Translations under genes and position numbers: made by a program
In this document: positions 51,014 through 59,651 of the stretch, piece after piece
Layout: the number at the start of each line of letters is the position of its first letter
Numbering within the stretch: position 1 is the stretch's first letter
Assembly (NCBI RefSeq): GCF_029892425.1
Contig: NZ_JARXWB010000007.1
Location: 186,001-250,000 of the forward strand
Source of the DNA: Bradyrhizobium sp. BR13661
GTDB lineage: Bacteria > Pseudomonadota > Alphaproteobacteria > Rhizobiales > Xanthobacteraceae
DNA: 64,000 nucleotides
Reading direction: 5' to 3'
Notes under the pieces: model-generated
Databases searched by the model: none
Told to the model about the DNA's origin: nothing
The model's input: only the letters and a program-made list of their open reading frames with translations

Positions 51014-52651
51014 ATGTCAGACGACTGCTTTCCCGATGCGCGCATGAGCGGGAGGATCAGAACGCTGCTGATCCTGATCGTGCCGTCGCTGTATCTGGCG
51101 GCGACGTTGCAGTATTCGGCGTGGCAGGCGGTGTGGGGCGTCCAGGTCGACCCGGAATCGGCTTACACGATGAACGGGCTCGTCGCGGCTGCCGGATACG
51201 GCTCGCTGAAGTTCGATCATCCGGGAACGACGACGACACTTCTGGTCGAAGCGATCGTCAGGGGCTGGGCCTTGCTCGCCCGGTCCAACGACATCGTCGC
51301 GTTCGGGCTCGAGCATTACGATGCGATCACCTACGCAGCGCGGACGGGCGAGGCGCTGGTGCTCGCCGGCGCGCTGCTGGCGGGCGGGCTGATCGTCGGC
51401 CGAACGACGCATAGCGCGATCGCCGCGATGCTGTTTCAGGCCGGCGCGTTCGTGCATGCCGATGCGTTTCACTTTCAGACGGTGCTCGCGCCGGAAAGCC
51501 TGATGGTCGCGATTGCCCTGTTCGGCATGGCGATCGTGATCAAGGCCGCGCTCGACGAGGATCCGCCGGCGACCCGCCTCGGTGTCTTGTCCGGAGCGAT
51601 CTTCGCGCTGGGGTTCGCGACCAAATATCTCTATCTGCCGCAGGCGCTGTTTGCCGTGTGCCTGCTGAGAAACAGGCGGGCATTCGTCGCGGCCTTGATC
51701 ACCGGGGCGATCGGCTTCGTTGCATTCAGCCTGATCTTCAATCCGGGAACGATTACGCGCGGGTTCGGGTGGCTCGTTCAAATCGCAACCCACAAGGGAT
51801 ATTACGGCGGGGGCGAGTCCGGATTCATCGACTTCGCAACGTTCTGGTCGAACATGCGCGAGATCATCGCGGCCGTGCCGCTTGCGTTCGGCGTCTATGT
51901 GGCGGCCGCGGGCACGGCGCTGGCCTGGTGCATCAAGAACCGGACCTGGCGCGATCCCGTCAGTCTGACGCTGGGCGCGGCGTTCCTCATCTTTGCCGCG
52001 CACCTCGTGGCGACGTCGAAGCATTTCGCGCTGCATTACATGATGGCATCGTGGGCCCTGACCGGCGGCGTCCTGGTGCTGGTCGTGGTCCAGGTCCGGC
52101 GTCTGCTCCCGGGCATCCCATCGGCCGCGCTGAGCCTCGTTGCGGGCGGCCTGTGCGTTGCCATGGCGACGACGACATTGATCGACGCCCGCGCTGTCGC
52201 GCGCCAATCGGCGGCGTCGAATGCGATCGGGGCCCGGCTGTCGAAAGCCGTGGTTGCGGCGGGGCCCGCCTGCGCCAACGTATCCCGCATGTTCGTGCGC
52301 GCGCCGGAGAACGACATGAACCACGGCTGGGACATGACGCTGCAGCCCTGGGGGGACCAGCCGATGCGGGAGAGGTTCTCCGTCGCCTATGAACATGCCT
52401 TCGCGGTCCCGCTGCTGGACCACAACACCTATACGCGCGTCCTGAAGAAGAATTTCCGCACCTATAGCTATGCGAAGCTCGCCGCCGATTATCCCTGCAT
52501 CATCGTCCGCTCAGCGGAGCCGCTGGACGAGGAAAATTCGATCGGCCTGCTGGCGCTCAAGCCGGAGCATTGCGTGATCGAGGGGATCCATGTCTACACG
52601 GTCGGGCTCGCCTGCGCGAAGGTGCAGGGCAGCTTCCTGAGCGAACGGTGA
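51014..52651 (+). CDS. Polytopic membrane protein, GT-C (family 39-like) glycosyltransferase candidate
   Basis: A 545-residue membrane protein with about ten hydrophobic helices and a long C-terminal periplasmic part. Loop one contains DPESAYTMNGL and FDHPGTTTTLL, the acidic luminal motif region seen in polyprenol-phosphate-dependent GT-C enzymes, followed by FHFQTVLAPESLM. It would take sugars from a polyprenyl-phosphate donor, possibly made by the fused GT2 just upstream. The two genes look like a small envelope-glycan unit interrupted downstream by the prophage attachment site. An ATG ten codons later is an alternative start. Confidence 0.72.
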   Translation: MSDDCFPDARMSGRIRTLLILIVPSLYLAATLQYSAWQAVWGVQVDPESAYTMNGLVAAAGYGSLKFDHPGTTTTLLVEAIVRGWALLARSNDIVAFGLEHYDAITYAARTGEALVLAGALLAGGLIVGRTTHSAIAAMLFQAGAFVHADAFHFQTVLAPESLMVAIALFGMAIVIKAALDEDPPATRLGVLSGAIFALGFATKYLYLPQALFAVCLLRNRRAFVAALITGAIGFVAFSLIFNPGTITRGFGWLVQIATHKGYYGGGESGFIDFATFWSNMREIIAAVPLAFGVYVAAAGTALAWCIKNRTWRDPVSLTLGAAFLIFAAHLVATSKHFALHYMMASWALTGGVLVLVVVQVRRLLPGIPSAALSLVAGGLCVAMATTTLIDARAVARQSAASNAIGARLSKAVVAAGPACANVSRMFVRAPENDMNHGWDMTLQPWGDQPMRERFSVAYEHAFAVPLLDHNTYTRVLKKNFRTYSYAKLAADYPCIIVRSAEPLDEENSIGLLALKPEHCVIEGIHVYTVGLACAKVQGSFLSER

Positions 52652-52667
52652 GGGGATCTGGATGGGA

Positions 52668-52711
52668 TGGCGCTCCCTAGCGGAATCGAACCGCTCTCTC
52701 CACCGTGAAAG
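52668..52711 (-). other. Attachment site: 3' fragment of tRNA-Glu(UUC)
   Basis: On the minus strand this reads anticodon loop CTTTCAC (anticodon TTC), 3' anticodon stem GGTGG, a short variable loop, a perfect T arm AGCGG-TTCGATT-CCGCT, 3' acceptor AGGGAGC, G73 and CCA. The 5' half is absent: the bases upstream give CAATC instead of CCACC, and no GCTCCCT acceptor strand follows. This is the remnant left by integration into the tRNA gene. Confidence 0.82.
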
Positions 52712-52924
52712 GATTGGGTTAGCGTTCGCCAACGTCCGCCATCGTCCAAAAAAGCCAAGTGACTTCAATAAGATAGTGCGATATAGTCCGCCTGTGTCCA
52801 CTCAGATTTGTCCTCAATTACTGGACATCCGCTGGACACGGGGGCTCAGCACGGTTGTTCTTCGGTGCCTCCTTCACCAATCGGTAGCCGCGACCTGCGG
52901 CAAGGATTCGAGGGGGCGGCTCCC

Positions 52925-54241
52925 ATGGCGCGCAGAGTGCTCGACGCAACGCTGGATTCCAGAACGGCGCGCGGGCGCCTCAAGGCCAGCGGGAAGCCAT
53001 ATTGGCGGCAGATCGAGCCGGGTGTGTCGCTCGGCTACCGGAAGCCCCTCAGCGGCCCGGGAAAGTGGGTCCTGAGGTTCCACATCGGCGGCAAAAACGA
53101 CTATGTCACCGAGACCTTCGCGACGGCAGACGACTTTTCGGACGCCGACGGAGTGGCGGTCCTCAATTTTTGGCAAGCGCAGGACAAGGCTCGCGAGCGG
53201 ATGGTCGACCGTGCACAGAGCGCGGCCGGCATAGCGGCGGGGCCAAAGACGGTGAACGACGCCCTGGACAACTACGTCGCCTATCTGGAGGCCGAGAAAA
53301 AATCTGCCCAAGAGGCAAAGTACGCAATCGACGCCCTCATCAGGCCTGTGCTGGGGAACACCAAACTGAACAGCCTGACTACCGAACAGATCCGGAAGTG
53401 GTTCAGGGACCTTGCCGCGACAGCGGCGAGGACTAGGACCAAAAAGGGGGAGGAACAGAAGTACAAGAAGGCAAATCCCGATGAAAAAGAGCAGGAACGG
53501 CAGCGCAAAAGCACGGCCAATCGAGTCCTTACGAAGCTGAAGGCTGCCCTGAACAGGGCATTCGACGATGGCCACGTCGCCAGCGATCGAGCCTGGCGTC
53601 GCGTCAAGCCATTCAAAAACGTTGACGCTGCTCGGGTGCGCTTCCTGTCCAGCGACGAGATCCCCCGCTTCTTGGAAGCCATTGAGGAAGACGATTTTGC
53701 AAAGCTCGCGCGTGGCGCACTTGAGAGTGGCGCCCGTTACAGCGAGCTCTACAGTTTCTTGGTTCGGGATTTTAATCCCTACACCGGCACCCTATCGATC
53801 TACGACTCGAAGACCGACAAACCGCGACACATCATCCTCAGTCACGATGCCACCGATTTTTTCCTCGAGCTTACGGCCGGCCGCGACAAATCAGAGCGGA
53901 TGTTCCTCAGGAAGGACGGTTCGCCCTGGTGCGACGACGCTCAGAAGGCCCCGATGGGCCGCGCTGTCGAGCGAGGCGGCATCGTTCCCCGGATCACCTT
54001 CCATGGACTGCGGCATACCTGGGCAAGTCACGCCGTCATGAACGGAATGCCGCTTCTGGTGGTCGCCAAAAATCTCGGTCACACCACAACAACTATGGTT
54101 GAGAAGCACTATGGTCACCTTGCGCCTTCGTTCATTGTTGACGCGGTGCGTGACCACGCGCCCAGCTTTGGCCAAGCCGGGGAAGGCAAGGTGAAGCAGT
54201 TGCGACCGCCGACCACCTCCCGTAAGCGGGTTACTCGTTGA
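52925..54241 (+). CDS. int: Tyrosine-type site-specific integrase
   Basis: A 438-residue phage integrase catalysing attP x attB recombination. The catalytic set is complete: Arg271 (SGARYSELYS), His360 and Arg363 (FHGLRHTWASH), His386 (LGHTT) and nucleophile Tyr396 (EKHYGHL). A SAM-like core-binding domain covers ~105-215, interrupted by a Lys/Glu-rich insertion (KKGEEQKYKKANPDEKEQERQRK). GAGGGGG precedes the ATG at 52925. The gene starts 214 bases from the tRNA fragment and reads away from it, the usual arrangement. Confidence 0.95.
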   Translation: MARRVLDATLDSRTARGRLKASGKPYWRQIEPGVSLGYRKPLSGPGKWVLRFHIGGKNDYVTETFATADDFSDADGVAVLNFWQAQDKARERMVDRAQSAAGIAAGPKTVNDALDNYVAYLEAEKKSAQEAKYAIDALIRPVLGNTKLNSLTTEQIRKWFRDLAATAARTRTKKGEEQKYKKANPDEKEQERQRKSTANRVLTKLKAALNRAFDDGHVASDRAWRRVKPFKNVDAARVRFLSSDEIPRFLEAIEEDDFAKLARGALESGARYSELYSFLVRDFNPYTGTLSIYDSKTDKPRHIILSHDATDFFLELTAGRDKSERMFLRKDGSPWCDDAQKAPMGRAVERGGIVPRITFHGLRHTWASHAVMNGMPLLVVAKNLGHTTTTMVEKHYGHLAPSFIVDAVRDHAPSFGQAGEGKVKQLRPPTTSRKRVTR

Positions 54242-54987
54242 TCGCCTCGTTCGATCCAACCACGATAGGGCAACGTGATCTTGCCCGCCGGCTCAAGGTG
54301 GTCTCTCGCGCTGAATTGCCGTCAGGCTGGGCGCCCGGGCGCCTTCCGCGGCCGACGCTGCCGATCGACGAATGTGTGCAGATCTTGCGCCGAAAGCGCC
54401 GACTTCGGGATCCGGTCGAGCTGCGCCGACAGCACCCGCTCGGGATATGCCCGTTTGCTCTTGCTCGTCATGGCGCGTTGCGGGCAGCACTCTACGCTGC
54501 CAGCGAACAGGAAAAGCAAGACAGCCTAAAACCTGTTGTCCTCGACGCGCTGAAGTATCTGCGAGAGGAGGGCCCGCGCCTGCGAACCGCCCTCTACGCT
54601 GGAGAGGTCAGGGCGGAAGTGATACGCGCAAATCTTGATCAACTTGGCGACGCTGTACCGCGAATTAAGCGCCTTTGCGAGAGCCTATCCCGGTCGAGGG
54701 AACTTCTTGAGGCGACGGCTGAGGGGATCGTGTCGGCGCGTCGCGATCTGTCGAAACGCAGAGGCAACGTCTGGCGCCTGTCGTTCGTGACTGCGCTCTT
54801 CGCGGAGTGGTGGATACTCACGGCGCACGATCCGAAAGCGTCCCCCGGCCCCTGTCAGGAGTTCATCTGCGCCGCCTGGTGTAGCCTATCGCCGCTCGCT
54901 GCGCCGACGGATGCGGATTGGGGCAGTGCCATCAAGGTGGCACGGTCACGGTGTCGGGCTGGATCATGGCGGGTTCCGCCGGATTAG
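54238..54987 (+). CDS. Hypothetical protein coupled to the integrase
   Basis: A 249-residue Arg/Leu-rich, mainly helical protein with a TTG start overlapping the integrase stop (TTGA). Segments such as LRTALYAGEVRAEVIRANLDQLGDAVPRIKRLCESLSRSRELLEATAEGIVSARRDL suggest a long coiled helix, with a hydrophobic C-terminal part including several Trp. No family is recognised. The coupling to int hints at a role in the element's own biology. Confidence 0.55.
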   Translation: MIASFDPTTIGQRDLARRLKVVSRAELPSGWAPGRLPRPTLPIDECVQILRRKRRLRDPVELRRQHPLGICPFALARHGALRAALYAASEQEKQDSLKPVVLDALKYLREEGPRLRTALYAGEVRAEVIRANLDQLGDAVPRIKRLCESLSRSRELLEATAEGIVSARRDLSKRRGNVWRLSFVTALFAEWWILTAHDPKASPGPCQEFICAAWCSLSPLAAPTDADWGSAIKVARSRCRAGSWRVPPD

Positions 54988-54995
54988 CAACGTGG

Positions 54996-55685
54996 CTACG
55001 TCGGATCTGGTTCACCCGTCCTGGCCTCTCGCTGCGAGAAGATCAGAGGTTCGTTTCTCACCTCATCCCAAGCTTGCTCGGCTTCTCTAAATTCGCGATC
55101 CGCCTCCTCAATCTCGGTTTTGCGACTGCTAAGGGCGCGGCGCTCCCACTCGCGCGCCCACAGATATCCAACGAGTAATCCGGCGAGAGCACCAACCCAA
55201 TTGAACGAAACGAAGCCCAATCCGATGAAGAGCGCGCCCCACAGCGCCCCGAATACCCACCAGTTCTGATGGGCTGATTTCGCGGTCGTTAGCCGACCCG
55301 CCGCGTTGTCCAATTCCTGCCGCCAATAGTGAACGTCAAGAGTCCCGATTTCCCGCTCCTTTGCGATTAAGGCTTTCCTGAGTCCGAGTTCGCGAACCGA
55401 AAAATATAGATCGCGCATGCGGCGAGTCGTTCTCTCCCGGTGCCGCTGTTCCTCTTGCCGCTCGAACTCCCGTTGTTGGTCGCTAAAGCGCTCAGCAGCA
55501 TCGTAGATGAGTTCGTAATGGGGAAGATCTGTCCGCAGCTTCTCAGCGGCTTCGGCAACGCCGGCGCGCGCCTCCAATTCAACCAGGTCTCGCTGACGAG
55601 CTTGAATTTGCTTTCTGATTTCGTGCAGTTTGTCGGCCGGATGATCCATGGCGCGCGCCTCGAGCATCTCAATTGATGAAATCAA
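54996..55685 (-). CDS. Coiled-coil membrane protein
   Basis: A 229-residue protein with a long charged coiled coil (~10-130, LHEIRKQIQARQRDLVELEARAGVAEAAEKLR...), then a pair of membrane helices (WWVFGALWGALFIGLGFVSF, VGALAGLLVGYLWAREW) and a second helical tail. It starts at 55685, overlapping the stop of the upstream gene by four bases (ATGA), so the pair is translationally coupled. The pair resembles accessory membrane modules on prophages, such as exclusion or defence genes, but this is speculation. Confidence 0.65.
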   Translation of the reverse strand: MISSIEMLEARAMDHPADKLHEIRKQIQARQRDLVELEARAGVAEAAEKLRTDLPHYELIYDAAERFSDQQREFERQEEQRHRERTTRRMRDLYFSVRELGLRKALIAKEREIGTLDVHYWRQELDNAAGRLTTAKSAHQNWWVFGALWGALFIGLGFVSFNWVGALAGLLVGYLWAREWERRALSSRKTEIEEADREFREAEQAWDEVRNEPLIFSQREARTGEPDPT

Positions 55686-56050
55686 TTTTTGACCACTAGG
55701 ACATAGATGATCGGGGCCAAGACCATGAAAATAAGTACAAGCACCAGCGAAAGAATGAGACGAAGGGTCCGCCGTAGCGTTCCCAGCTGGTCAAGTAGCG
55801 CGGCGGTGTTGATTACGGCGTGCGCCGCATCTTGGCGGGCGTGGACGATCAGTCTATCGCGCGTGTCCTCGTCGAGATTGTATCGTGGCAGGAACGAGTC
55901 AAACCTTCCGAGATCTTCATGAAGGACGTTTTTGGCGACGATAGAATTTAGGATGCTCCCATCTCTCGCCCCCATATCTTTGGCGAACGCGAGTTGCTGT
56001 CTGAGGTGATCCTCGGGCTTTTCTTTGTCGTCCTGATCTCCACGAAACAT
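55682..56050 (-). CDS. Small protein with C-terminal membrane anchor
   Basis: A 122-residue protein with a charged soluble N-terminal part (MFRGDQDDKEKPEDHLRQQL...) and a single strong C-terminal helix (LRLILSLVLVLIFMVLAPIIYVLVV). It is the first gene of a coupled pair with the coiled-coil membrane protein. Lower GC than the flanking core genome is visible. No family recognised. Confidence 0.65.
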   Translation of the reverse strand: MFRGDQDDKEKPEDHLRQQLAFAKDMGARDGSILNSIVAKNVLHEDLGRFDSFLPRYNLDEDTRDRLIVHARQDAAHAVINTAALLDQLGTLRRTLRLILSLVLVLIFMVLAPIIYVLVVKN

Positions 56051-56210
56051 GGCATTGCTCCCTGCATCCCAGATCCGCGATGTCTGTTGCGGCCCGCGGA
56101 CTGTAGCGGTAACCGGAACCTCGGGACAGATGCAGCGAACAGAAAGGGCCCGTCAAGGTGACGAGCCCCCCGGTGTCCTTAGTCAGTCTAGCTCCGATGA
56201 AGCTTGAACG

Positions 56211-57527
56211 TCAGACGGTCTGGCTCTCGCCGCTCCACCTCTTCAAATCGTTGAACATCGAGAGCGCCATGACCTCCGCGCAACTTCCCCCTTCAATGCC
56301 ATCGATCCTCTTTGTCCTCGCATAGTGATGAGCGCAGCGGAGCTTCGCGAACATCCCTTGGAAAGTCTGCGCGCGCATTTTGGCGATCTCCTTTTCGATC
56401 TTCATGTAAGCCCTTTCCGCTTGGTCGCGTTCTCGGAGTGCCTTCTTGTATCCGAGTGGAGGCCTCTTCGCCGTTGTTTGCCACTCCACGAAGGCCGCTA
56501 TGATTTCGGCGGCTCTTGCCCTTGCAGCCGGCGTCGGCTCGTCATACTCGCTGGACAATTTCCATCCGCCGTCACCCTCGGATCGAGTGGAAGTGACCCA
56601 TTTCTCCGCCTGCAGCCGAGCAATGTCCGTTTCGGTCTCGAATGCAGCTGGGTGATCCTCCAAGGTTCCGAGCTGGCCTCGAATGTACAGGCTGTGGGGA
56701 GAAGGCAGCCCCAGCTTTTCGTCGCTCTCCTGCCAAAACAAAGTTGCAGGAATGGGCCGGTCGTTTTGGTACCTGAATGTGCCTTCCATCTGATCCACCT
56801 TGGAGGTGAGATCGCTATAGATGCGCTCGGCAGCGATATACCGGTCGGCCAGAGCGATCAGTTGAGCATCGGCGATGCTGGTCGCTCTTGGAGAGTTTTT
56901 GGCTGCTCCGCAGATCAGCCCTGCGATGTCACCTCCGAATACCCAATCCAGTGACACACCATGGCTATGGAAAAAGTCCATCGCTGCCTCGCGTTCGTCG
57001 TCGGGATCGGAGCCGTCGGCAGCATATGCGCGACTATAGGCCAGCGTACGCTCGGCGGCGTCTTCATCGATCGTCCAGCCTTCTCGGATGTACCGAGTTC
57101 GCAAAAGGTCAATGACAGTCTCCGTGCGTGACAAACACGCCGCGCGTTTTGCGGTCTCATCCTGATTGTCGAGGTACACCAAGGCTGCAGGGATCAGCTT
57201 TGGGTCGAGGGCCTCGACCGCAGTCTGGAGATGCGCTTTTGTGAAGGCCTCCGACTGGTTGGGGATAGCGGTAGCGGTCGCGATAGCAGCGGTTGAGACG
57301 ATCGTATTCATGATAAATCCTCTGCGCGATGTTTTGGCTCCGTGCCCCTCGGCCGAATCCTTGGCGAGGGAGGCAACCTTGTCGCTTCGACTTTCGCCAT
57401 GGGGAGCAATTGCGAGGATTGCGGTACCGCCCTCAGATTTGCCGTCAATTCTCCCCTTCCTAGCCCGATTGACTTGATCCTCGCCTCTGGACGAAGTGCT
57501 TGCACTTTCCGGTGATGCTTTCGCCAT
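56211..57527 (-). CDS. Hypothetical protein with internal Tat-like motif
   Basis: A 438-residue protein. At residues ~67-92 it reads SRRGFIMNTIVSTAAIATATAIPNQSEA, matching the twin-arginine pattern SRRxF plus a hydrophobic core, but it lies behind a 66-residue Ser/Lys-rich N-terminus. The remainder is helical and charged, with a C-terminal coiled part (ERDQAERAYMKIEKEIAKMR). GGGAG 7 bases before the ATG supports the long start, so either this is an unusual export signal or a look-alike. It diverges from the Xre regulator gene and shares the palindromic operator with it. Confidence 0.65.
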   Translation of the reverse strand: MAKASPESASTSSRGEDQVNRARKGRIDGKSEGGTAILAIAPHGESRSDKVASLAKDSAEGHGAKTSRRGFIMNTIVSTAAIATATAIPNQSEAFTKAHLQTAVEALDPKLIPAALVYLDNQDETAKRAACLSRTETVIDLLRTRYIREGWTIDEDAAERTLAYSRAYAADGSDPDDEREAAMDFFHSHGVSLDWVFGGDIAGLICGAAKNSPRATSIADAQLIALADRYIAAERIYSDLTSKVDQMEGTFRYQNDRPIPATLFWQESDEKLGLPSPHSLYIRGQLGTLEDHPAAFETETDIARLQAEKWVTSTRSEGDGGWKLSSEYDEPTPAARARAAEIIAAFVEWQTTAKRPPLGYKKALRERDQAERAYMKIEKEIAKMRAQTFQGMFAKLRCAHHYARTKRIDGIEGGSCAEVMALSMFNDLKRWSGESQTV

Positions 57528-57555
57528 GGCCGTCTCCCTGCTTTATCGGCATTTT

Positions 57556-57605
57556 AACTTTGGGTATGATATCCATTCTATAGATTGGGTACAACACCCA
57601 AAGTT
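57556..57605. promoter_or_regulatory. Palindromic operator of the prophage regulator
   Basis: AACTTTGGGT (57556-57565) and ACCCAAAGTT (57596-57605) are perfect 10-bp inverted repeats. A tighter palindrome TGGGT-ACAAC-ACCCA (57586-57600) is nested at the right end. It lies between divergent genes and a few bases before the Xre start, consistent with autoregulation. Confidence 0.6.
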
Positions 57606-57617
57606 GGGAGGGGGAAG

Positions 57618-57875
57618 ATGAATTTGACGGGAAACCACATCAAGGCCGCACGGGCTCTCCTTGGGATTGATCAGGAGCGCCTCTCGGAGCTTGCAGGCGT
57701 CAGCATCAACACGATACGGACCCAGGAGGCGTGCGGAGATCAGCCCGTTGCCGGCTTTGCCTCGACCCGTGACAAGGTCCAGCAAGCGCTTGAGGAGTTG
57801 GGCATAGAGTTCACCAACGGAGGAACGCCGGGAGTGCGTCTGCATAAGAAGGGCAGGCTGCCGCGGCGAAAGTAG
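57618..57875 (+). CDS. Xre-family (lambda-repressor fold) regulator
   Basis: An 85-residue single-domain helix-turn-helix protein: HIKAARALLGIDQERLSELAGVSINTIRTQEAC matches the HTH_3 pattern. A short C-terminal tail is basic. The ATG at 57618 follows GAGGGGGAAG; the start at 57585 would overlap the operator. It is probably the small repressor controlling the divergent gene, the downstream tail region or both. Confidence 0.82.
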   Translation: MNLTGNHIKAARALLGIDQERLSELAGVSINTIRTQEACGDQPVAGFASTRDKVQQALEELGIEFTNGGTPGVRLHKKGRLPRRK

Positions 57876-57974
57876 CCCACTAAGAGAACTCAACGGACAT
57901 GTCCATTGATGTCCGATGAGAATAGGAGACGAGCGTAATACGTTCAGCAACCACTAAACTTGCTGGATGCATTG

Positions 57975-58151
57975 ATGCGCTGCGACAAGTTAATTCAGAT
58001 ACGCGCCCCGGAAACGTTGGCCAAAGCGTTGACGAGTGCCGCTGATAAGCGGCTCACCTCCCGATCTGACTATATACGCGGCGCTTTACTGGATCGGCTG
58101 CGTGCCGACGAGATCGAGCTTTCTCTCCCATCCTCGGCTCAGGTCGAATAG
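57975..58151 (+). CDS. Ribbon-helix-helix (CopG/Arc-like) protein
   Basis: A 58-residue protein with the RHH pattern: a beta strand IQIRAPETLAKAL, then helix LTSAADKRLTSRSDYIRGALLDRL. The ATG at 57975 is preferred to the TTG at 57960, though neither has a strong ribosome site. It lies between the Xre regulator and the tail gene. It could be a phage regulator or an unpaired antitoxin; no toxin gene follows. Confidence 0.55.
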   Translation: MRCDKLIQIRAPETLAKALTSAADKRLTSRSDYIRGALLDRLRADEIELSLPSSAQVE

Positions 58152-58163
58152 GAGGGCCGCGAA

Positions 58164-59336
58164 TTGCCTTGGAATGGCTCAGGTGGTTTTTCGAGGTTGT
58201 ACAGCTGGATTGCCGACAAGGCAGCCGGCCTCAACATCACTGCCAGCCGGATGGACGCCGACAGCAATGATTTGGCGACTTCCGGCTTCGGCAACTGCTT
58301 GACGCGCGATGGCCAGGGACAACCTACGGCAAACCTGCCGATGGCGACCTTCCGGCATACAGGCGTGGGTAACGCAGCCAATCGGACGGACTATGCGGCG
58401 CTCAACCAGGCGCAGGACGGTCTGATCGGCTGGACCATCGCCGGCGGCTCGGCCGATGCCTTGACCGCGACGTTCACGCCGGGTCGGGGGACACCTTCTG
58501 ACGGCGCTCTCTACTCCGTCCGCGTCGCGGCGCCGAATGCAACGCCGACGCCGACCTTCGCCCCTGATGGCCAGACGGCGCGCACGATCACGAAAAGCGG
58601 TGGCGGCGCACTTGTCCCCGGCGATATCCCCGGCAACCTCGCCGAGATCATCCTGCGCTACAACAACGCCAACACGCGCTATGAACTGCTCAACCCCGTC
58701 AACACCGGCCTCATCACGACAGGTGCCGTCATGCTGACGGTCGCCACCTTGGCACCGACGGGCTGGCTGATGTTCGACGACGGCACTTTCGGGAGCGCGG
58801 CGTCAGGTTCTTCAAACAGCAATAGCGCGCTGAACCAGGCGCTGTTCACGCTGATGTTCAACAACCTGTCGGATACAGCAGCGCCGATCCTGACGAGCAC
58901 GGGCTCGGGAACAACCCGCGCAGGGCAGGGGACCGCTGCAGCTGCGTGGGCTGCCAATTGCCGGATGACGTTGCCGAAGACGCTGGGACGAGCGCTAGGT
59001 GTTGCGGGAGCGGGAAGCGGGCTTACGTCGAGGGCATTGGGGTCAATAACTGGCGCCGAGAGCGTGACTCTGGGAACGGGCAATCTCCCTCCCTATACCC
59101 CGCAGGGAACGAACGGCTCTATCAGCGTGACGTCTACACGTAGCGACATCATGCTCACACCAACGTCTTCGACGACTGGCGGCGGCGGCTTTGGCATAAA
59201 CTACGCCGGAGCTTCTGGTGCGGTAACCTCGACTGGTTCAGGGCCCACTTTTACCGGCACGGCGCAGGGGGGAACGAGCGTTCCGTTCGGAATCATGCAG
59301 CCGACGACATGGTTCAACGTGATGATCAGACAGTAA
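58164..59336 (+). CDS. Phage tail-fibre-like protein
   Basis: A 390-residue virion protein. The start is TTG behind an exceptional ribosome site AGGAGGGCCGCGAA, giving MPWNGSGGFSRLYSW, the N-terminus usual for tail-fibre proteins of rhizobial prophages. The motif LPMATFRHTGVGNAANRTDYAALNQAQDG is the fibre head-attachment region. The C-terminal half is Gly/Ser/Thr-rich (SSNSNSALNQALFTLMFNNL, TTGGGGFGINYAG) and ends in GIMQPTTWFNVMIRQ, typical of phage tail collar/fibre tips. It probably adsorbs to the host surface. Confidence 0.85.
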   Translation: MPWNGSGGFSRLYSWIADKAAGLNITASRMDADSNDLATSGFGNCLTRDGQGQPTANLPMATFRHTGVGNAANRTDYAALNQAQDGLIGWTIAGGSADALTATFTPGRGTPSDGALYSVRVAAPNATPTPTFAPDGQTARTITKSGGGALVPGDIPGNLAEIILRYNNANTRYELLNPVNTGLITTGAVMLTVATLAPTGWLMFDDGTFGSAASGSSNSNSALNQALFTLMFNNLSDTAAPILTSTGSGTTRAGQGTAAAAWAANCRMTLPKTLGRALGVAGAGSGLTSRALGSITGAESVTLGTGNLPPYTPQGTNGSISVTSTRSDIMLTPTSSTTGGGGFGINYAGASGAVTSTGSGPTFTGTAQGGTSVPFGIMQPTTWFNVMIRQ

Positions 59337-59354
59337 CGGCAGGAGCGCAATTCA

Positions 59355-59651
59355 ATGACGGAAGATCAGTTTTGGAGGATTCAGGGCCGTCTCAACGCCA
59401 TCGAACTGCTTCTGATGTCCGAAATCTTCAATATGGCGCGGCTACAGCCTGATCCATTTCCTTGGATGCAACGATTTATCGAAGCCACCCGTTTCACCAG
59501 CAGAGGGTTGGCCCCCGACATCATGCCCGACAACGAAGCCGCCCGCTTAACACGCGAGACCCGGGATGCAGTCGACGAGTTCCTTGAGCAAGTCGTTGTG
59601 CACGCCGGCCATCTTCCCGGAGCGCCACAGGGTGGAGCTTCACATGGCTGA
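59355..59651 (+). CDS. Small phage hypothetical protein
   Basis: A 98-residue helical acidic protein with CAGGAGCGCAATTCA before its ATG. It overlaps the next gene by eight bases (59644-59651), as in compact virion gene clusters. No family is recognised. Confidence 0.7.
   Translation: MTEDQFWRIQGRLNAIELLLMSEIFNMARLQPDPFPWMQRFIEATRFTSRGLAPDIMPDNEAARLTRETRDAVDEFLEQVVVHAGHLPGAPQGGASHG

Noticed and set aside
52668..52760. A complete tRNA-Glu gene
   Set aside because: Only the 3' 44 bases fold as tRNA. The 5' acceptor, D arm and 5' anticodon stem are absent, so it is an attachment-site remnant.
57975..58151. A toxin-antitoxin pair formed by the RHH protein
   Set aside because: No toxin-like gene follows; the next gene is a tail-fibre protein.
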